64,000 nucleotides of DNA from Deroplatys truncata (lineage: Eukaryota > Arthropoda > Insecta > Mantodea > Mantidae): positions 286,777,341 to 286,841,340 of the forward strand of contig CM060990.1 of NCBI GenBank assembly GCA_030765065.1. The letters are read 5' to 3'. The stretch's first letter is position 1; each line of letters begins with the position of its first letter. A program made the translations under genes and the position numbers. Of the stretch, positions 32,207 through 43,755 are shown one piece after another. The notes under the pieces were generated by a model. It did no database searches. It saw only the letters and a list, made by a program, of their open reading frames with translations, and was not told the origin of the DNA.

Positions 32207-33344
32207 CACTCAACAAAAAAAATGTATATGACATAAATTGTGTATTTTAACGCGATCTACATTTTTTGTGTAGTAAAATTTTGTATATCTCTTATGGTTT
32301 ACCACTTATGCAAAAGTCGTTCACAATAAGAATACTTTTGGAGACATTCCCAGAAAATTCGAGATATACATTTCATTTGTCTTGAAAATATTTTGAACAT
32401 ATGATATTTTAATCAAAATCGTTAGAACCATTTTTGAGAAAATTAAAACTTTCGAAAAATGTTCCATGTAAAGGGTTGTCTGGGGTAGGGGTGGTTTGTT
32501 GGAAACCTTCGTGTCGCATCTCTGGAAGATACTGAACCTAAATACCAAGTTTGGTGCTTATCCAACTGTTCGTTTCTGAGTTATGCTGTTCACAGACACA
32601 CACACACGGACATGTTTCCAAAATGCATCTTTTTTGGATCCAGGGGGTCTCAAAACATGTATTTCCGGTGAAATCTCGGTATCGAATTTTTGGGTGGTAT
32701 ACAATACTTCCTCTACTTACTATACGTAGTAGAGAAAGTAAAAAAGAAAACTAGAAAAGTAAAATGCCTGGCTGTTATAGAATGTATCAGAAATAAAGCA
32801 TTCCCCCAGAGTAATTATTGTTTGCATTACCAAAAGTTAAAGGAAATGAAACAAGGATTTAAAGCAGTTCTAAGTAAAAGTAACAATCCATACAGCCCCA
32901 AAGCACTGAATATATTGACATTCAGATATAGAAACAAAGTTATATTACAATTGAAGCGTACAGCATTTGAATTTGTCCTTCTCACACATTTGCCATTTGA
33001 AATACAATTTGTTTCCGGTGCACTTCCGGTCACACCATCCGTCCATCCACCGCTGCACTTTTCCCTACCATCGACCATAAAACCGCATTTAAAAGATTTT
33101 CTCGCTGATGAGCATCCGTTTCCACGGCCATTATTTTTAAGGTTATCGTGCAGTTTGCAGCTCTTTAAACGCGGCTGCTTTATCAGCACCGTTCTCACGG
33201 TCATGTATCAAGTTATCGCGCAGTTTGCAGCTCTGCCATTTTGTAACACACATCGACTGCTTCATCAGCACACGGTCATTCACGTACTGCTGCTTCCGCT
33301 GCACATGAGAATCGTTCTTTTTACTGTTTTCTCCGATACTAACG
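32207..33344. other. IR1 central spacer
   Basis: About 1.1 kb unique to the centre. An ORF of 229 codons (32690-33379, plus) is the longest frame, but it has no recognisable domain and runs into the repeated inner unit, so I do not call it a gene. 32575-32750 has a motif with ACACACAC, a GGATCCAGGGGGTCTCAAAA stretch and AGTAGAGAAAGTAAAA that I believe is a widespread arthropod repeat; that is recollection only. Words from the arms (AGTTATCGCGCAGTTTGCAG) recur at 33140-33230. Confidence 0.5.
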
Positions 33345-33540
33345 TGAGCAGAACTATAACGCTTGCTACATGTTGCTAATAGTGGTTGAGCTTGCACTCC
33401 CACTAGGGCTTTTCGCGGAAGGTTAAGTATTTCCGCACGGCTATGTGATTTATTAAGTGCGTGTGGAGTTAAAAACAGTGCCCCGGCACAACTTCAACAT
33501 CAGTGTCAAATATTTAAAACTATCAGTGTCGTGTGTAGTG
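33345..33540 (-). repeat. Extra inner unit of the IR1 right arm
   Basis: GCAGAACTATAACGCTTGCT to GTGTGTAGTG is a direct repeat of 39302-39500, so before the LINE inserted, the right arm contained a ~330-bp unit in tandem. The left arm lacks this extra unit. Confidence 0.8.
33528..33540. other. Target-site duplication of LINE copy B (left)
   Basis: GTCGTGTGTAGTG occurs here and at 39122-39134, directly at the two ends of the LINE. The intact unit at 39480-39495 shows the pre-insertion context. Confidence 0.88.
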
Positions 33541-33765
33541 CGTCATCCCCACCACCCGGGGTCGTCATGTAGGGTTTGTGTTCGTATCCGCTGTTCAACT
33601 GCAGTCCCGCGGGGGGCCATTGCATGAGCTGCTGACTTCCGACGGCGATTGGGTCCCTCAGTCTATGTTCTGGGAGGTGTGACCCTGGGGTGAGCTCGGT
33701 ATAGATAGGCCACTCACCCAAGCCGGGGTAACGCCCGGGAAGTCGGAGCCCGAGGTCGGAGACGG
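33541..33765 (+). promoter_or_regulatory. 5' UTR of LINE copy B
   Basis: GC-rich leader beginning CGTCATCCCCACCACCCGGG, with no frame of note. In this LINE type the internal pol II promoter lies in this region. Its presence shows that the copy is full length. Confidence 0.6.
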
Positions 33766-34998
33766 TTGCAATGGTGGAGGATTTATCTCGCTATGGAGCA
33801 CCCACCCTCCATTAATACAAACAAGCGCCGACAAACTTTTGTAACAGAAGTAGCACCGCCGTCATCTGGTTGTTACTTGGTCATTTCAAGAACAGAAGAC
33901 GGACAAAACTTTCAGAAGGTGAACCCGTTTATTATTCAGAAGGGCATAGATGCTATTGTTGGTGCGGTTCAATCCTGCACTCGTCTACGGAATGGTTCCT
34001 TATTGGCACAAACTAAGTCCGATCAGCAAAGTAAGACCTTGTTGCGCGCTACGCTTCTCCACGGTTATCCCATCCGTGTCGAGAAGCACCGCACATTGAA
34101 TTCCTGTCGGGGCGTCGTTACCACCCATAGCCTCGATGGTATATCGGACGAGGATCTAGTAGACTATCTATCCGATCAAAAGGTGACTGCAGTGCATCGA
34201 GTGCAGGCCAAACGCGACGGCGTATTGGTACCCACTCGTACCCTGTTTCTAACATTTGATGGCGTCGATCTGCCCACGAGCATTTCCACAGGGTACGAAC
34301 GGATTTCTGTGAGGCCTTATATTCCTAGACCTCTGCGTTGTTTTAAATGCCAACGTTTTGGACACACGCAAGTCTCATGTAAGAGTGCCGTTAACATCTG
34401 TGCAACATGTAGCCAGCCCTCACACGAAGGTACCTGTTCAACAGCCCCCGTCTGCGTTAATTGTAAAGATTCTCATTCTGCTTCTTTTGCCGACTGTCCG
34501 CGGTACTTGGACGAGAAGGCGATCCAGGAGATCCGGGTAAAGGAAAAACTCTCCTTCGCTGAAGCCCGGAGGCGTTACCGTGCGCGCCAACCTTAACTCC
34601 TGCGATCTGGCACATTTAGTTCTGTTGTTGCCTCGCCAGCACCACGAGTAGATGCCGAAACTCAGACCTGGACCATGACTGGATTAAACGCCACTACCAT
34701 CCGGCCGTCCATTAAAGCTACTGTTACCAAGCCCTATAAACCAGGTCCAAATTCAATGAAGTCGCAAGCCGCTGAAAAGAAGCCCAAGCAGAAACTTCGA
34801 AGGGAAGATTTCTTGAAAGACCCTCCGCGTGCGCGCGGTAACAAAGGTTCACCTTCTCCTCCTCGGAGGTCGCTGTCCCAGGAAGGTCCTGGGACAAGCC
34901 GCGCTCAGCGGCACCCCTCACCCATCGCCACCCAGAACCGATTCACGGCGCTTGAATCGGTTTCTGGCACTGAGCGCGTGGGCCCTCCCTCCGAGTAA
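33766..34998 (+). pseudogene. LINE copy B ORF1 (gag-like, one in-frame stop)
   Basis: The nucleocapsid-like protein coats LINE RNA. The frame from ATG 33766 is open to TAA at 34594, then the same frame stays open to 34998, giving about 410 codons with one nonsense codon. Residues ~60-170 form an RRM-like or PRE_C2HC-like region (NPFIIQKGIDAIVGAVQSCT, LLHGYPIRVEKHRTLNSCRG). Residues ~190-245 contain zinc knuckles: CFKCQRFGHTQVSC, CATCSQPSHEGTC and CVNCKDSHSASFADC. The end is basic and Pro/Ser-rich. The stop falls just after LSFAEARRRYRARQP, where copy A reads on, so it is a mutation rather than the natural end. ORF2 begins 104 bases downstream. Confidence 0.85.
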
Positions 34999-35102
34999 GC
35001 TATGGAGTCTGACCAACTCCATACAAAAAGTCCGAGCCCAAAGGTTAAACAAAAGATTCTTTTAAGCCGCCCTTCTAAGTTGACAGTTTATCCCTTTTAT
35101 TC

Positions 35103-38100
35103 ATGGCTATCCTGACCTGGAATGTACGTGGTGTACGATCGCATAGGGCGGAACTGCAACTTTTATTGCGTTCCCATTCGCCTATGGTCGTATGTTTGCA
35201 GGAGACTAAGCTTCGCCCTCACGATCCTTTTGATCTTCGAGGATATACTCCGGTTCGCTACGACCTTGAACCGGAGGAGGGTACTCCTGCTCATGGAGGT
35301 GTCATGTTCTTAGTGCGTAACGACGTTCATTTTACACCTGTCACACTTACATCCGACTTGCAAGCTGTTGCCGTTCGCCTTCACTTACCCGGCTTTTTGT
35401 TTTCTGTTTGCTCTGTATATTCACCTCCATCGTCTCCCCTCGCTCCCGCGGACATTCGAGCTCTCCTGTCCGCTCTCCCAACACCATTTCTTCTGTTGGG
35501 AGATTTTAATGCCCATCACCCACTATGGGGTTCGCCAAGGGTTTGTGCGAGGGGAACTCTTCTTTCCGACATTTTTTATCAGTTCAATCTTTCCATCCTC
35601 AATACAGGTGCACCTACTTTTATTTCTGATTCTTCTGGTACATTCTCTCACCTGGATCTTGCCATTTGCTCACTCCAGCTTGCTCATCGTCTTCAGTGGA
35701 ACGTCGTCGCTGACACCTACTCCAGCGACCATTACCCCTGCATCGTTTCTCTTTTGTCGCACCACGTACAGCATTCCAGAGTACCTACCTGGATATTCGC
35801 AAAAGCCGACTGGAGCTTGTATTCCAGCCTCGTGCATTTTGACGACCAGCCCTTCTCCGAAATTAACCAACTAGTGCAGCACCTTACGTCTATTATTTTC
35901 GCTGCCGCCGAACGCGCAATACCCCGTTCATCCTCTCAACCTCGGCGGCCACTAGTTCCGTGGTGGAACGAGGATTGTCGGGACGCCGTTCGTGCCCGTA
36001 GAACTGCGCTTAGGGTGTTTCGGCGACACCCTACAATTGATAATTTGGTGACTTTTAAACAATCGCGCGCCAGGGCTCGTCGCATTATTCAGGATAGCAA
36101 GAAGGCAACGTGGACTCGTTTTGTCGAGTCTTTTAATCGCTTTACGCCTTCATCTGTTGTTTGGGATAAACTTCGTCGCTTCTCAGGTAAAGTGTCGCAT
36201 TGTACTATTTCTGGCCTTCAGGTTTCCAATGCCACTATAGTGGATCCGGCTGCCATCGCTAACACTCTGGGTGCTGCCTTTGAGGCGGTATCCAGTTCAG
36301 ACCATTATTCCGCCGGCTTTCGCTCTATCAAAGACCGGATGGATTCCGACACCTTTAATTTTCGGTCTGCTAATAATGAGTGTTATAATGAACTTTTCAC
36401 AATGAGGGAGCTGGAGCACGCTCTTCATTGCTCTAGGCACTCCGCTCCTGGGCCGGACGGCATTCATGTCCTGATGTTAAAGCACCTTTCAGCCGAATAT
36501 AAACTCTTTCTCTTACAGGTCTATAACCGTATTTGGCAAGACGGCATTTTTCCTTCCGTTTGGCGCGAAGCCACCATTGTCCCTATTCTTAAGCCTGGGA
36601 AGGATCGCCAACTACCTTCCAGCTACCGCCCTATCTCCCTCACCAGTTGCATTTGCAAGGTGAGAGCGCATGATCAACGGGCGCTTGACATGGTGGCTTG
36701 AGTCTCAGAAACTTCTAGCGAACGGTCAGTGCGGTTTTCGTCGCTATCGCTCTACCGTCGACCATCTGGTGTCCTTGTCGACGCATATTATGAATGGATT
36801 TCTGAGAAAGTGTCAAACCGTGGCTGTATTTTTTGACCTGGAGAAAGCTTATGACACTTGTTGGAGGGGCGGCATTTTACGTACACTTCACACATGGAAT
36901 ATCCGCGGTCGTCTTCCCATATTTCTTCGGGAGTTTATGACGGACCGCGTCTTTCGTGTACGTGTGGGCTCGGTTTTATCTAGTCGTTTTATTCAAGAGC
37001 ACGGAGTACCGCAGGGCTCTGTACTCAGTGTCACACTTTTTGCGATTGCTATCAACCCCATTGTTGATTATATTCCACCTGGGATTTCATCGTCCCTTTT
37101 TGTTGATGATTTTGCCATTTATTGCAGTTCACGGCGGACCTGTCTCCTCGAACGCCGTGTCCAGAGCTGTATCAACCGTCTCTACGCCTGGAGTAACGCC
37201 AACGGCTTTAATTTCTCCGCCGAGAAATCCGTCTGCATCAACTTCTGGCGCCGGAAGTATTTCCCTCCGCCCTCTCTCCATCTAGGGCCAGGGATGCTTC
37301 CGTTTGCAGACGAGGCGAAATTTTTGGGGTTGATCTTTGATAGAAAGTTGTGTTGGACCTCGCACATTTCTTTTTTAAAAGCAAAGTGTGACCGTTCTCT
37401 TAATCTTTTACGTGTTTTAAGTGGCACATCCTGGGGAGCTGATCGGACCATCCTTCTGCGTCTATATCGCTCTTTGTTCCGATCCAAACTTGATTACGGG
37501 TGTATTGTCTTTTCATCGGCACGTCCATCTGTGTTACGTCGCTTGGATCCCATTCATCATCGTGGTATTAGAGTCGCTACAGGGGCCTTTCCAACTAGCC
37601 CCGTGCCCAGTCTTTACGCTGAAGCTGCAGAGCCTCCGCTGTCCTCCAGGCGTGAGATGCTTTTGTGCAGCTATGCCTGTCGACTCTCCAGCTTGCCTGA
37701 CCACCCGTCTTTCGCGGCATTTTTCGAGGATTCACTTGACCGGCAATATTTGGTTAGCTCCTCAGCATTGCTCCCTCCAGGGGTTCGATTTCGACTGCTA
37801 CTTCGGCATTTGGACGTTACGCCAGCGCCGGCCCTTCCAAGGGGGGAAACGCGTTTTCCTCCATGGTCGCGCGCTGAGGCCCTCTGTCACCTTGGGTTAT
37901 CGTCAATGCCGAAGAATGAGACCCCTTCTTCAGTCTTTAGATCAGCGTTTTTAGAACTTCAGTCGCAATTCGGGGACTTGCCTTTTATCTTTACTGATGG
38001 ATCTAAGACTGATGCTGGAGTAGGATATGCCTTTTTTGTGGTGGAAATAGTTTTACCTTTCGTTTACCAGAGCAATGTTCGACTTTTACCGCCGAAATTT

Positions 38101-38788
38101 TTAGCCCTTATCAGTCTCTTTTATATATTCAGCGGCACGACTTACGGCACTGTTTTATTTGTTCCGACTCCCTGAGTGCTCTTCAAAGTATTAGCTCGCT
38201 GTACAGTTACCACCCGCTCGTACAGCGCATTCATGACCTGCTCCACTCGCTTGGTGTCTCTGGCATCAGCGTCTCCTTCATGTGGATTCCAGGTCATTTG
38301 GGCATCTCAGGTAATGAGTCTGCCGATGTCGTTGCCAAGTCGGCGATCTTATCACCCAGACGTTTTACCTCTGTTGTTCCCTCGTCAGATTCGTGTGTTA
38401 TTTTACGTCGCCGCATCCTCTCGCGCTGGCGCGATGAGTGGACGGCCCTCCGGGGGAACAAGTTGCGGGGGTTAAACCTCTCCCGTTTGTCTGGGCTACC
38501 TCTTCCCCTGCTTCTCGTCGGGAAGAGGTAATTTTAACACGCCTTCGTATCGGACATTGCATTTTTAGTCATAAGTATTTGCTGAGTGGTGACCCCACAC
38601 CACTCTGTGGGCAGTGTGATGCGCCCTTAACGGTGCGACACATTTTAGCAGAGTGTCAAGTTTTAGCTCCTTTGCGCGTCCGTGTTGGTCTGCCTGTTGG
38701 CCTAGCCAACGTTCTGGCAGACGACGCGCATGCTGTAGAGTGCCTTTTACGTTTTATCAATGACATCGGATTTACCAGACGCATTTGA
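35103..38788 (+). pseudogene. LINE copy B ORF2: endonuclease, RT, RNase H (three frameshifts)
   Basis: The enzyme nicks the target and copies LINE RNA into it. Endonuclease: TWNVRG, CLQETKL, LLGDFNAHHPLWGS and YSSDHYPC keep the catalytic residues. RT: SAPGPDGIH, PSSYRPISLTSCICK, QCGFRRYRSTVDHL, FFDLEKAYDTCWRGG, GVPQGSVLS and SLFVDDFAIYCSS, all as expected. RNase H: FIFTDGSKTDAGVGY, FTAEI, ICSDSLSAL and WIPGHLGISGNESADVVAKS. The tail RLRIGHCIFSHKYLL, CDAPLTVRHILAEC ends at TGA 38788. Frame changes fall near 36660 (after ICKV), 38040 and 38465. Each may be a real indel or an assembly error. Without them the protein would be ~1,230 residues, normal for the family. Confidence 0.9.
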
Positions 38789-39059
38789 TGCGCTGAGCGT
38801 CTTTTGACTATGTAATTTTCTCTTGTTTTTTAATGGGGCATCTCCTCCCCAATGGACATTGGCGCTCGTGTCCCTGACATTCTACAGTTCTTGACACGTT
38901 GTTTTTACTCTTTTATTGCCCATGTTTTTAGTGTGTTCGTTTTTGGTATTTGGTGTTTGGTTTTTTACCTTTTGGACTCGTGGGCTTGTGTCCCGTTTTT
39001 TAATTATGCGGTTTTTTATAGGACTTTTATTGTTTGACAGTACATTTTATACTTTGTAA

Positions 39060-39121
39060 GGGCGCTGATGACCTTAGCTGTTTAGCGCCCTTAAGCCGCA
39101 TCTCATCATCATCATCATCAC
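39060..39121 (+). other. 3' hairpin and ATC-repeat tail of LINE copy B
   Basis: GGGCGCT (39060-39066) pairs with AGCGCCC (39084-39090) around TGATGACCTTAGCTGTT. TTAAGCCGCATC and six ATC-type triplets follow. The hairpin is kept in copy A despite sequence change. Confidence 0.8.
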
Positions 39122-40084
39122 GTCGTGTGTAGTGATTTTGTGATTTTCTATGCATAAAATCTGAGAAGAATCACGCACAAACTTTCGACGCGAGCAACCA
39201 GTGGATGTGTGCCCTTGTTGCACGCATTGCAATAAACTGTCAAATATGGCCGCCAACCGCACCATCACTAACGACATCGTAGGAGAAAAGACTAACGCGA
39301 GCAGAACCATAACCCTTGCTACATGTTGCTAATAGTGGTTGAGCTTGCACTCCCCACTAGCGCTTTTCGCTGAAAGTTAAGTATTTCCGCACGGCTATGT
39401 GATTTATTAAGTGGGTGTGGAGTTAAAAACAGTGCCCCGCCACAACTTCAACATCAGTGTCAAATATTTAAAACTATCAGTGGCGTGTGTAGTGATTTTG
39501 TGATGTGCGGTGCATAAAATCTGAGAAAAATCACGCACAAACTTTCGACGCCAGCAACAAGTGGCTGTGTGCCCTTGTTGCACGCATTGCAATAAACTGT
39601 CCAATATGACCGCCAAACGCACCCTGTCGAATATGGCCGCCGAGCGCAACATTAGCAACAGCATGGTAGGTGCAAAAAGCCTGTCCTTCTCCTTGTATTT
39701 TCATAGTTGTCATAAATACAAATAGAAACTTCCATTTTCGCAATCCATTATATAAAATTAATGCAAAAAACTTATGCCAAAAACGTATTGCCATGAAAAA
39801 CAAATAAACAATACCTCTAAACGAAATGCGTTCAAAAGGAATATGAACATGAAATAAGCCGTCAAGCTATCACAGCTGTGACGGTGTTTGGCGATCATAC
39901 GGGGAAAGCACGTGCTGTACGCGTCGTGCAAACTGCACGATAGCATGAAAACTGACCGTGTGAACGAATGCTAACGAAGTAGTCGGCTGACCACAGCGCG
40001 AACCAGCTTCCCGGTGTGGCAACTTTCAACATGCATTGCCCTAACAAACAACGTGCAATTTGTGCCTTATCAAGCGGTATCGCT

Positions 40085-40765
40085 GCTATTAAATTTGTGT
40101 GTGTTTGTGTGTGTGTGCCTATTTAATTTTTATTTTCTGTTGCACTGCACACTTTTGTGTTAAAATATATATACATTTTAAATTTTGTCATTGTGTGGAT
40201 TTTGTGCGAACCAACTTCCCAGTGTGCCAACTTTCAACATGCATTGTCCTAACAAACAACGTGCAATTTGTGCCTTATCCAGCGGTATCGCTACTATTAA
40301 ATGTGTGTGTGTGCCTATTTAATTTTTATTTTCTTTTGCACTACACACTTTTGTGTTAAAATATATATACATTTTCAATTTTGTCATTGCGTGGATTTTG
40401 TTTGTTACATTTTTTATACGCTACTATTATAGTGTGTGTGCCTATTTAATTTTTATTTTCTTTTGCACTGCACGCTTTTGTGTAAAAATATATATACATT
40501 TTCAATTTTGTCATTGTGTGGATTTTGAGCGAACCAACTTCCCAGTGTGCCAACTTTCAACGTGCATTGCCCTAACAAACAACGTGGAATTTGTGTGTTA
40601 TCAAGCGGTATCGCTACTATTAAATGTGTGTGTGCCTATTTAATTTTTATTTTCTTTTGCACTGCACACTTTTGTGTTAAAATATATATAAATTTTCAAT
40701 TTTGTCATTGTGTGGATTTTGTTTGTTAAATTTTTTATACGCTACTATTATAGTGTGTGTGTGCG
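40085..40765. repeat. AC/GT-rich tandem repeats, IR1 right arm
   Basis: CCTATTTAATTTTTATTTTC recurs four to five times (about 40117, 40313, 40440, 40635), alternating with a unit containing AACTTCCCAGTGTGCCAACT. About three copies are in the left arm. Confidence 0.8.
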
Positions 40766-42241
40766 TATTTAATTTTTTAAAAGCCCGAAAAATGGAAAGA
40801 GTTTGTGAGCGAATGTATGTATGTGTGAATGTGTGTGTGTGTGCGAGTATGTGCCTAGTATCCGTGCGCCGACAAGGGAAAACTTCATCATTTGCCTACC
40901 GGGCAGGGACAACCACGAAAAACCAGAAAAACCTCGAAAATTAGAAAGGGCTTCGTCAACCACTACAGCAAACGCCTACCAACCAGGGAAAACCTATGAA
41001 AAAGCAGAAAGAGCTTGCATTCGTCTACCAACCAGAGAAAACCCCGAAAAACTAGTTATTTTTTTTTAAAAACAAAACGAAAAAAAAGAAAAAAACGAAA
41101 AAAAAGACGGATTATAGAAGTATGGCAACTGTAACGGTTTACGGCAAACGCTCGCGCCGCGCAATGCGTCACGCCGGGCAATATTTTTCAAGTTATCGCG
41201 CATTTTGCAGCTCTTTCATCGCAGTGGGCATATCGTCACGCACATCGACTGCTGATTACCACTCTTGCGTCTGCCATATTGACCACTAACCTCAAATCCC
41301 CTCGTTCTTCACTTCTTGTCTCCGCCATCTTGTTTAGTTCCCATTTTTGCCACCGCTCCTCACATCTCCGAACCAGATTGCCGGCAAGAACAGATCTCGT
41401 TCAATCACACCTCGACGGTTGACTCGACAGTAGCTACTGTGAACACCTACGTCGTACACTTTTTTGACCGCTTTCGACCGGCTATGAGAACCCTGCTCCT
41501 ACGTACGCTAGCGACCATTACGATGGTCAAGTACCAGGTTTTTGGTATAGTTAAATTATGTCTGTGCAAAGGGCGTCTGTACCGCTTTAAAAAACCTAGG
41601 TATATCAGTGCGTAGTGATGTTGGTTGATCTTAAAGCTGGTTAAGCATTTTCAAAAACAGTTTGCTTTTATTTTTTCGCGTCGCGTGAAGCTGCTGCGCT
41701 TTTGGTGACGCATCAACACCAGTAAGAGGTAAGTACCACACGCATAATTATTTTGCGGGCCTGCTTGGCGTAGGAATATATCCTTTGGTGTTTTGGTACT
41801 GTAACCTCAAATCTCCTTACCCTTCTCTTGCGTCCGCCATCTTGTTTAGTTCTCACCGCATCTCCTTGTCGCCAACCCTCCGCCATTTTTAGTTCCCACT
41901 ATTTTAACCTCAAAATCTGCTCTTCTAAGCTCTTGCTTCCGCCATCTTCTTTTAGTTCCCATTCTCACCACCGCGTCTCCTTGCCCACACCTCTTGCGAC
42001 CGCCATGTTGACCACTAACCTCGAAATTTCCTCGTCCTTAGACCTCTTGTCACCGCCATCTTGTTTAGTTCCCATTTTCGCCACCGCGTCTCATATCTCC
42101 CCATCTCTCTATCCACTCAAGAAAACTATCATCCAACGTTCAAAATTTGCTGATGAGTTCTGGAGAGGCTTTTGCAAATTTTGTTGGTAGGAAAACTTAC
42201 CTTTCCCATCACCTCCAACATACCCCACTCCCACACCTTTT

Positions 42242-42545
42242 TCTTTCCACCAATCATAATCTCTCTTATTCTTACCAATCAACAACTTTCATTTGTTCCT
42301 TTCCACCAATAACATCACTTCTTATCCCCACCAATCACAACTTCACACGTCACTTTCTGTTATACTTTTTATCCCTCGTTCGCCATCTTTTCCCTCTTTC
42401 AGTCCCGATCTCCGCACAGACAACACCTCGCCGCTCCGCTCCTCTCCTCTCCATCACGTGTCCTCCATACTCTTTTATCTTCCTTCCTTCATCTTCCACC
42501 CGAATTAACGAACCAATCACATTTCGTCTTATTTTTACCAATCAA
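42242..42545 (+). promoter_or_regulatory. CCAAT-box cluster in IR1 right arm
   Basis: Mirror of 29097-29400: CACCAATCATA, TACCAATCAAC, CACCAATAACA, CACCAATCACA, AACCAATCACA and TACCAATCAAA, with CACGTCAC near 42358 and 42557. Confidence 0.5.
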
Positions 42546-42607
42546 AACCCTCCACGTCACTTCCTGTTTTTCATTCATCTTTCCCTAATCCTGAATTCTT
42601 TTAGCTC

Positions 42608-42750
42608 GTCCCGGATGAACCAATTGCAATAACGATAATCCTTCGGCTCATGGCGCTTTTCAAACTTACCGCCGTCGATCGCAGCGACACTAGCGACACT
42701 AGCGCCCCTAGCGGCAGGATTATCGTTAATCCAATTGGCTCATCCGGGAC
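42608..42750. repeat. Right tip hairpin of IR1
   Basis: Mirror of 28892-29034; outer edge GTCCCGGATGAGCCAATTGG on the minus strand. Confidence 0.85.
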
Positions 42751-42757
42751 TATTACT

Positions 42758-43320
42758 AGTTGGCTCTGATCTGAAATGTGGGGATTGTTTATTTGATTTA
42801 AGATTACTAAATCCAATTCAGAAATTGCTTCTTCCACTTTTGCAACCTTCTTATCCGTTACTTTACAATTCCACCACTTCGACTTGGTATTACAATCACA
42901 CAAGTGAATAAACTCTGTGTCTTTGTATTTGTTTTGGATATCTTTCATTTGGGATAAAAAGGGCTTTATGGGTAGACTTATTGAAAATAGTAATTCACTA
43001 ATATAATTTTCAGATTTTGTGTATATATAAATGCAGTTTTCATGACTATTTAAATATTGCGCTAAATTAGTTATTTGTAGCTCTGGGTTTATCACAATTA
43101 TTGCAGCCATGGTGCTTTCACCTGATGCAATTTGTCCCGCTAAAATTGGCACGTGTGTTACACAGCCACTGATTATACATGTTCCTGGATGCAGATTACA
43201 TGAATATCCAGGTTCTCAAATATCTTTCTTAATTCCATTACAACTAGTTTCCTCCTTTGACCATTTATTTGTGCAAGTCTTAAATATGTCGTTTTCTTCT
43301 TCTTACTAAGGTATTAAATG
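42758..43320 (-). pseudogene. LINE-2 ORF2, endonuclease N-terminus
   Basis: From ~43320 down: RLAQINGQRRKLVVMELRKI and HVICIQEH, the N-terminal APE motif with the metal-binding Glu. After a frame change come CIISGCVTHVPILAGQIASG and MAAIIVINPELQI, then FIHLCDCNTKSKWWN (where GDFNAKH-like sequence is normal) and EEAISELDLVILNQINNPHI. The frame is cut by IR1 at 42757 and resumes at 28884. The family is R1/Jockey-like. Confidence 0.8.
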
Positions 43321-43755
43321 TTTCCCTTCTCATCCTAGAAAAACTTTCCCCATTTTCTCTTACCTCCGCTGCCATATTCTTATTAAAGGCCTGCGTTTTA
43401 GTTCGTTTTCTTATTTTGAAATCGTTGATATTTAATTCGGTTTCCTCGTTACATTTGTTTAACTCATTGAAAAATCCAGTTATAATATTACCCGAATTTT
43501 CAAACCTCTTCGGTACTTTATACCTGCTTATTTTCGAATTTCAATACTGGGTTTAAACACTGTAGTATTTGTTTGAATAACTGTAACTCCTTTCTTTTGT
43601 ATTACTGCTATGGATTTTTATTGGTTGATCCTCTATTTCGAATCTACATATAGCAATGCAGCCAGTTTTGATTTGAATCAAAAAATACTCTACCATAACA
43701 AAGAACAACATGTCTAAAAATTTCATCTAAATTTTCTTCACCCTCCTTACATATA
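43321..43755 (-). pseudogene. LINE-2 ORF1, 3' part
   Basis: Short frames such as KTGCIAICRFEIEDQPIKIH (about 43650-43590) are compatible with the C-terminal half of an ORF1 protein. The register changes often and no zinc knuckle is clear. Its position between the ORF1 block at 44985 and the endonuclease supports the call. Confidence 0.45.

Larger units (their letters stand above)
33541..39121 (+). mobile_element. I-type LINE with RNase H, copy B (full length, 5.6 kb)
   Basis: A complete non-LTR retrotransposon: GC-rich 5' UTR (33541-33765), ORF1 with zinc knuckles, ORF2 with APE endonuclease, RT, RNase H and a C-terminal tail, 3' UTR, terminal hairpin and an ATC-repeat tail, all inside a 13-bp target duplication. 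ORF1 has one in-frame stop and ORF2 has three frame changes; all catalytic motifs I can see are kept. It inserted within IR1. The RNase H domain places it with I-group LINEs (I, Nimb or relatives) rather than Jockey; the exact clade needs a tree. Confidence 0.93.
28885..42757. mobile_element. IR1: giant inverted-repeat (Foldback-like) element, 13.9 kb
   Basis: The left end (28885 inward) is the reverse complement of the right end (42757 inward) for more than 3.2 kb. Coordinates sum to 71642 without a gap over at least the outer 930 bp. Both outer ends read AGTAATAGTCCCGG inward. It splits the endonuclease of LINE-2. No transposase frame is found in the arms or the 1.1-kb spacer, so it looks non-autonomous. 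Without the nested LINE (33541-39121) it would be about 8.3 kb. The target duplication is unclear: GGCTC (5 bp) or ACT (3 bp) are candidates. Foldback-type elements or an inverted duplication could make this structure. Confidence 0.85.
39122..42757 (-). repeat. IR1 right arm
   Basis: It is the reverse complement of 28885-32206, with the same order of blocks from the tip inward. The right arm is a few hundred bases longer, mainly by two more AC-rich units (40085-40765). The start overlaps the right target duplication of LINE copy B. Confidence 0.88.

Noticed and set aside
32690..33379. 229-codon ORF in the IR1 spacer
   Set aside because: No recognisable motif; its end lies inside a repeated unit, and the opposite strand also has long frames. 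Not enough for a gene.
42601..43152. 183-codon minus-strand ORF as one gene
   Set aside because: Only the part above 42757 is LINE-2 endonuclease; the last ~50 codons run by chance into the IR1 tip.
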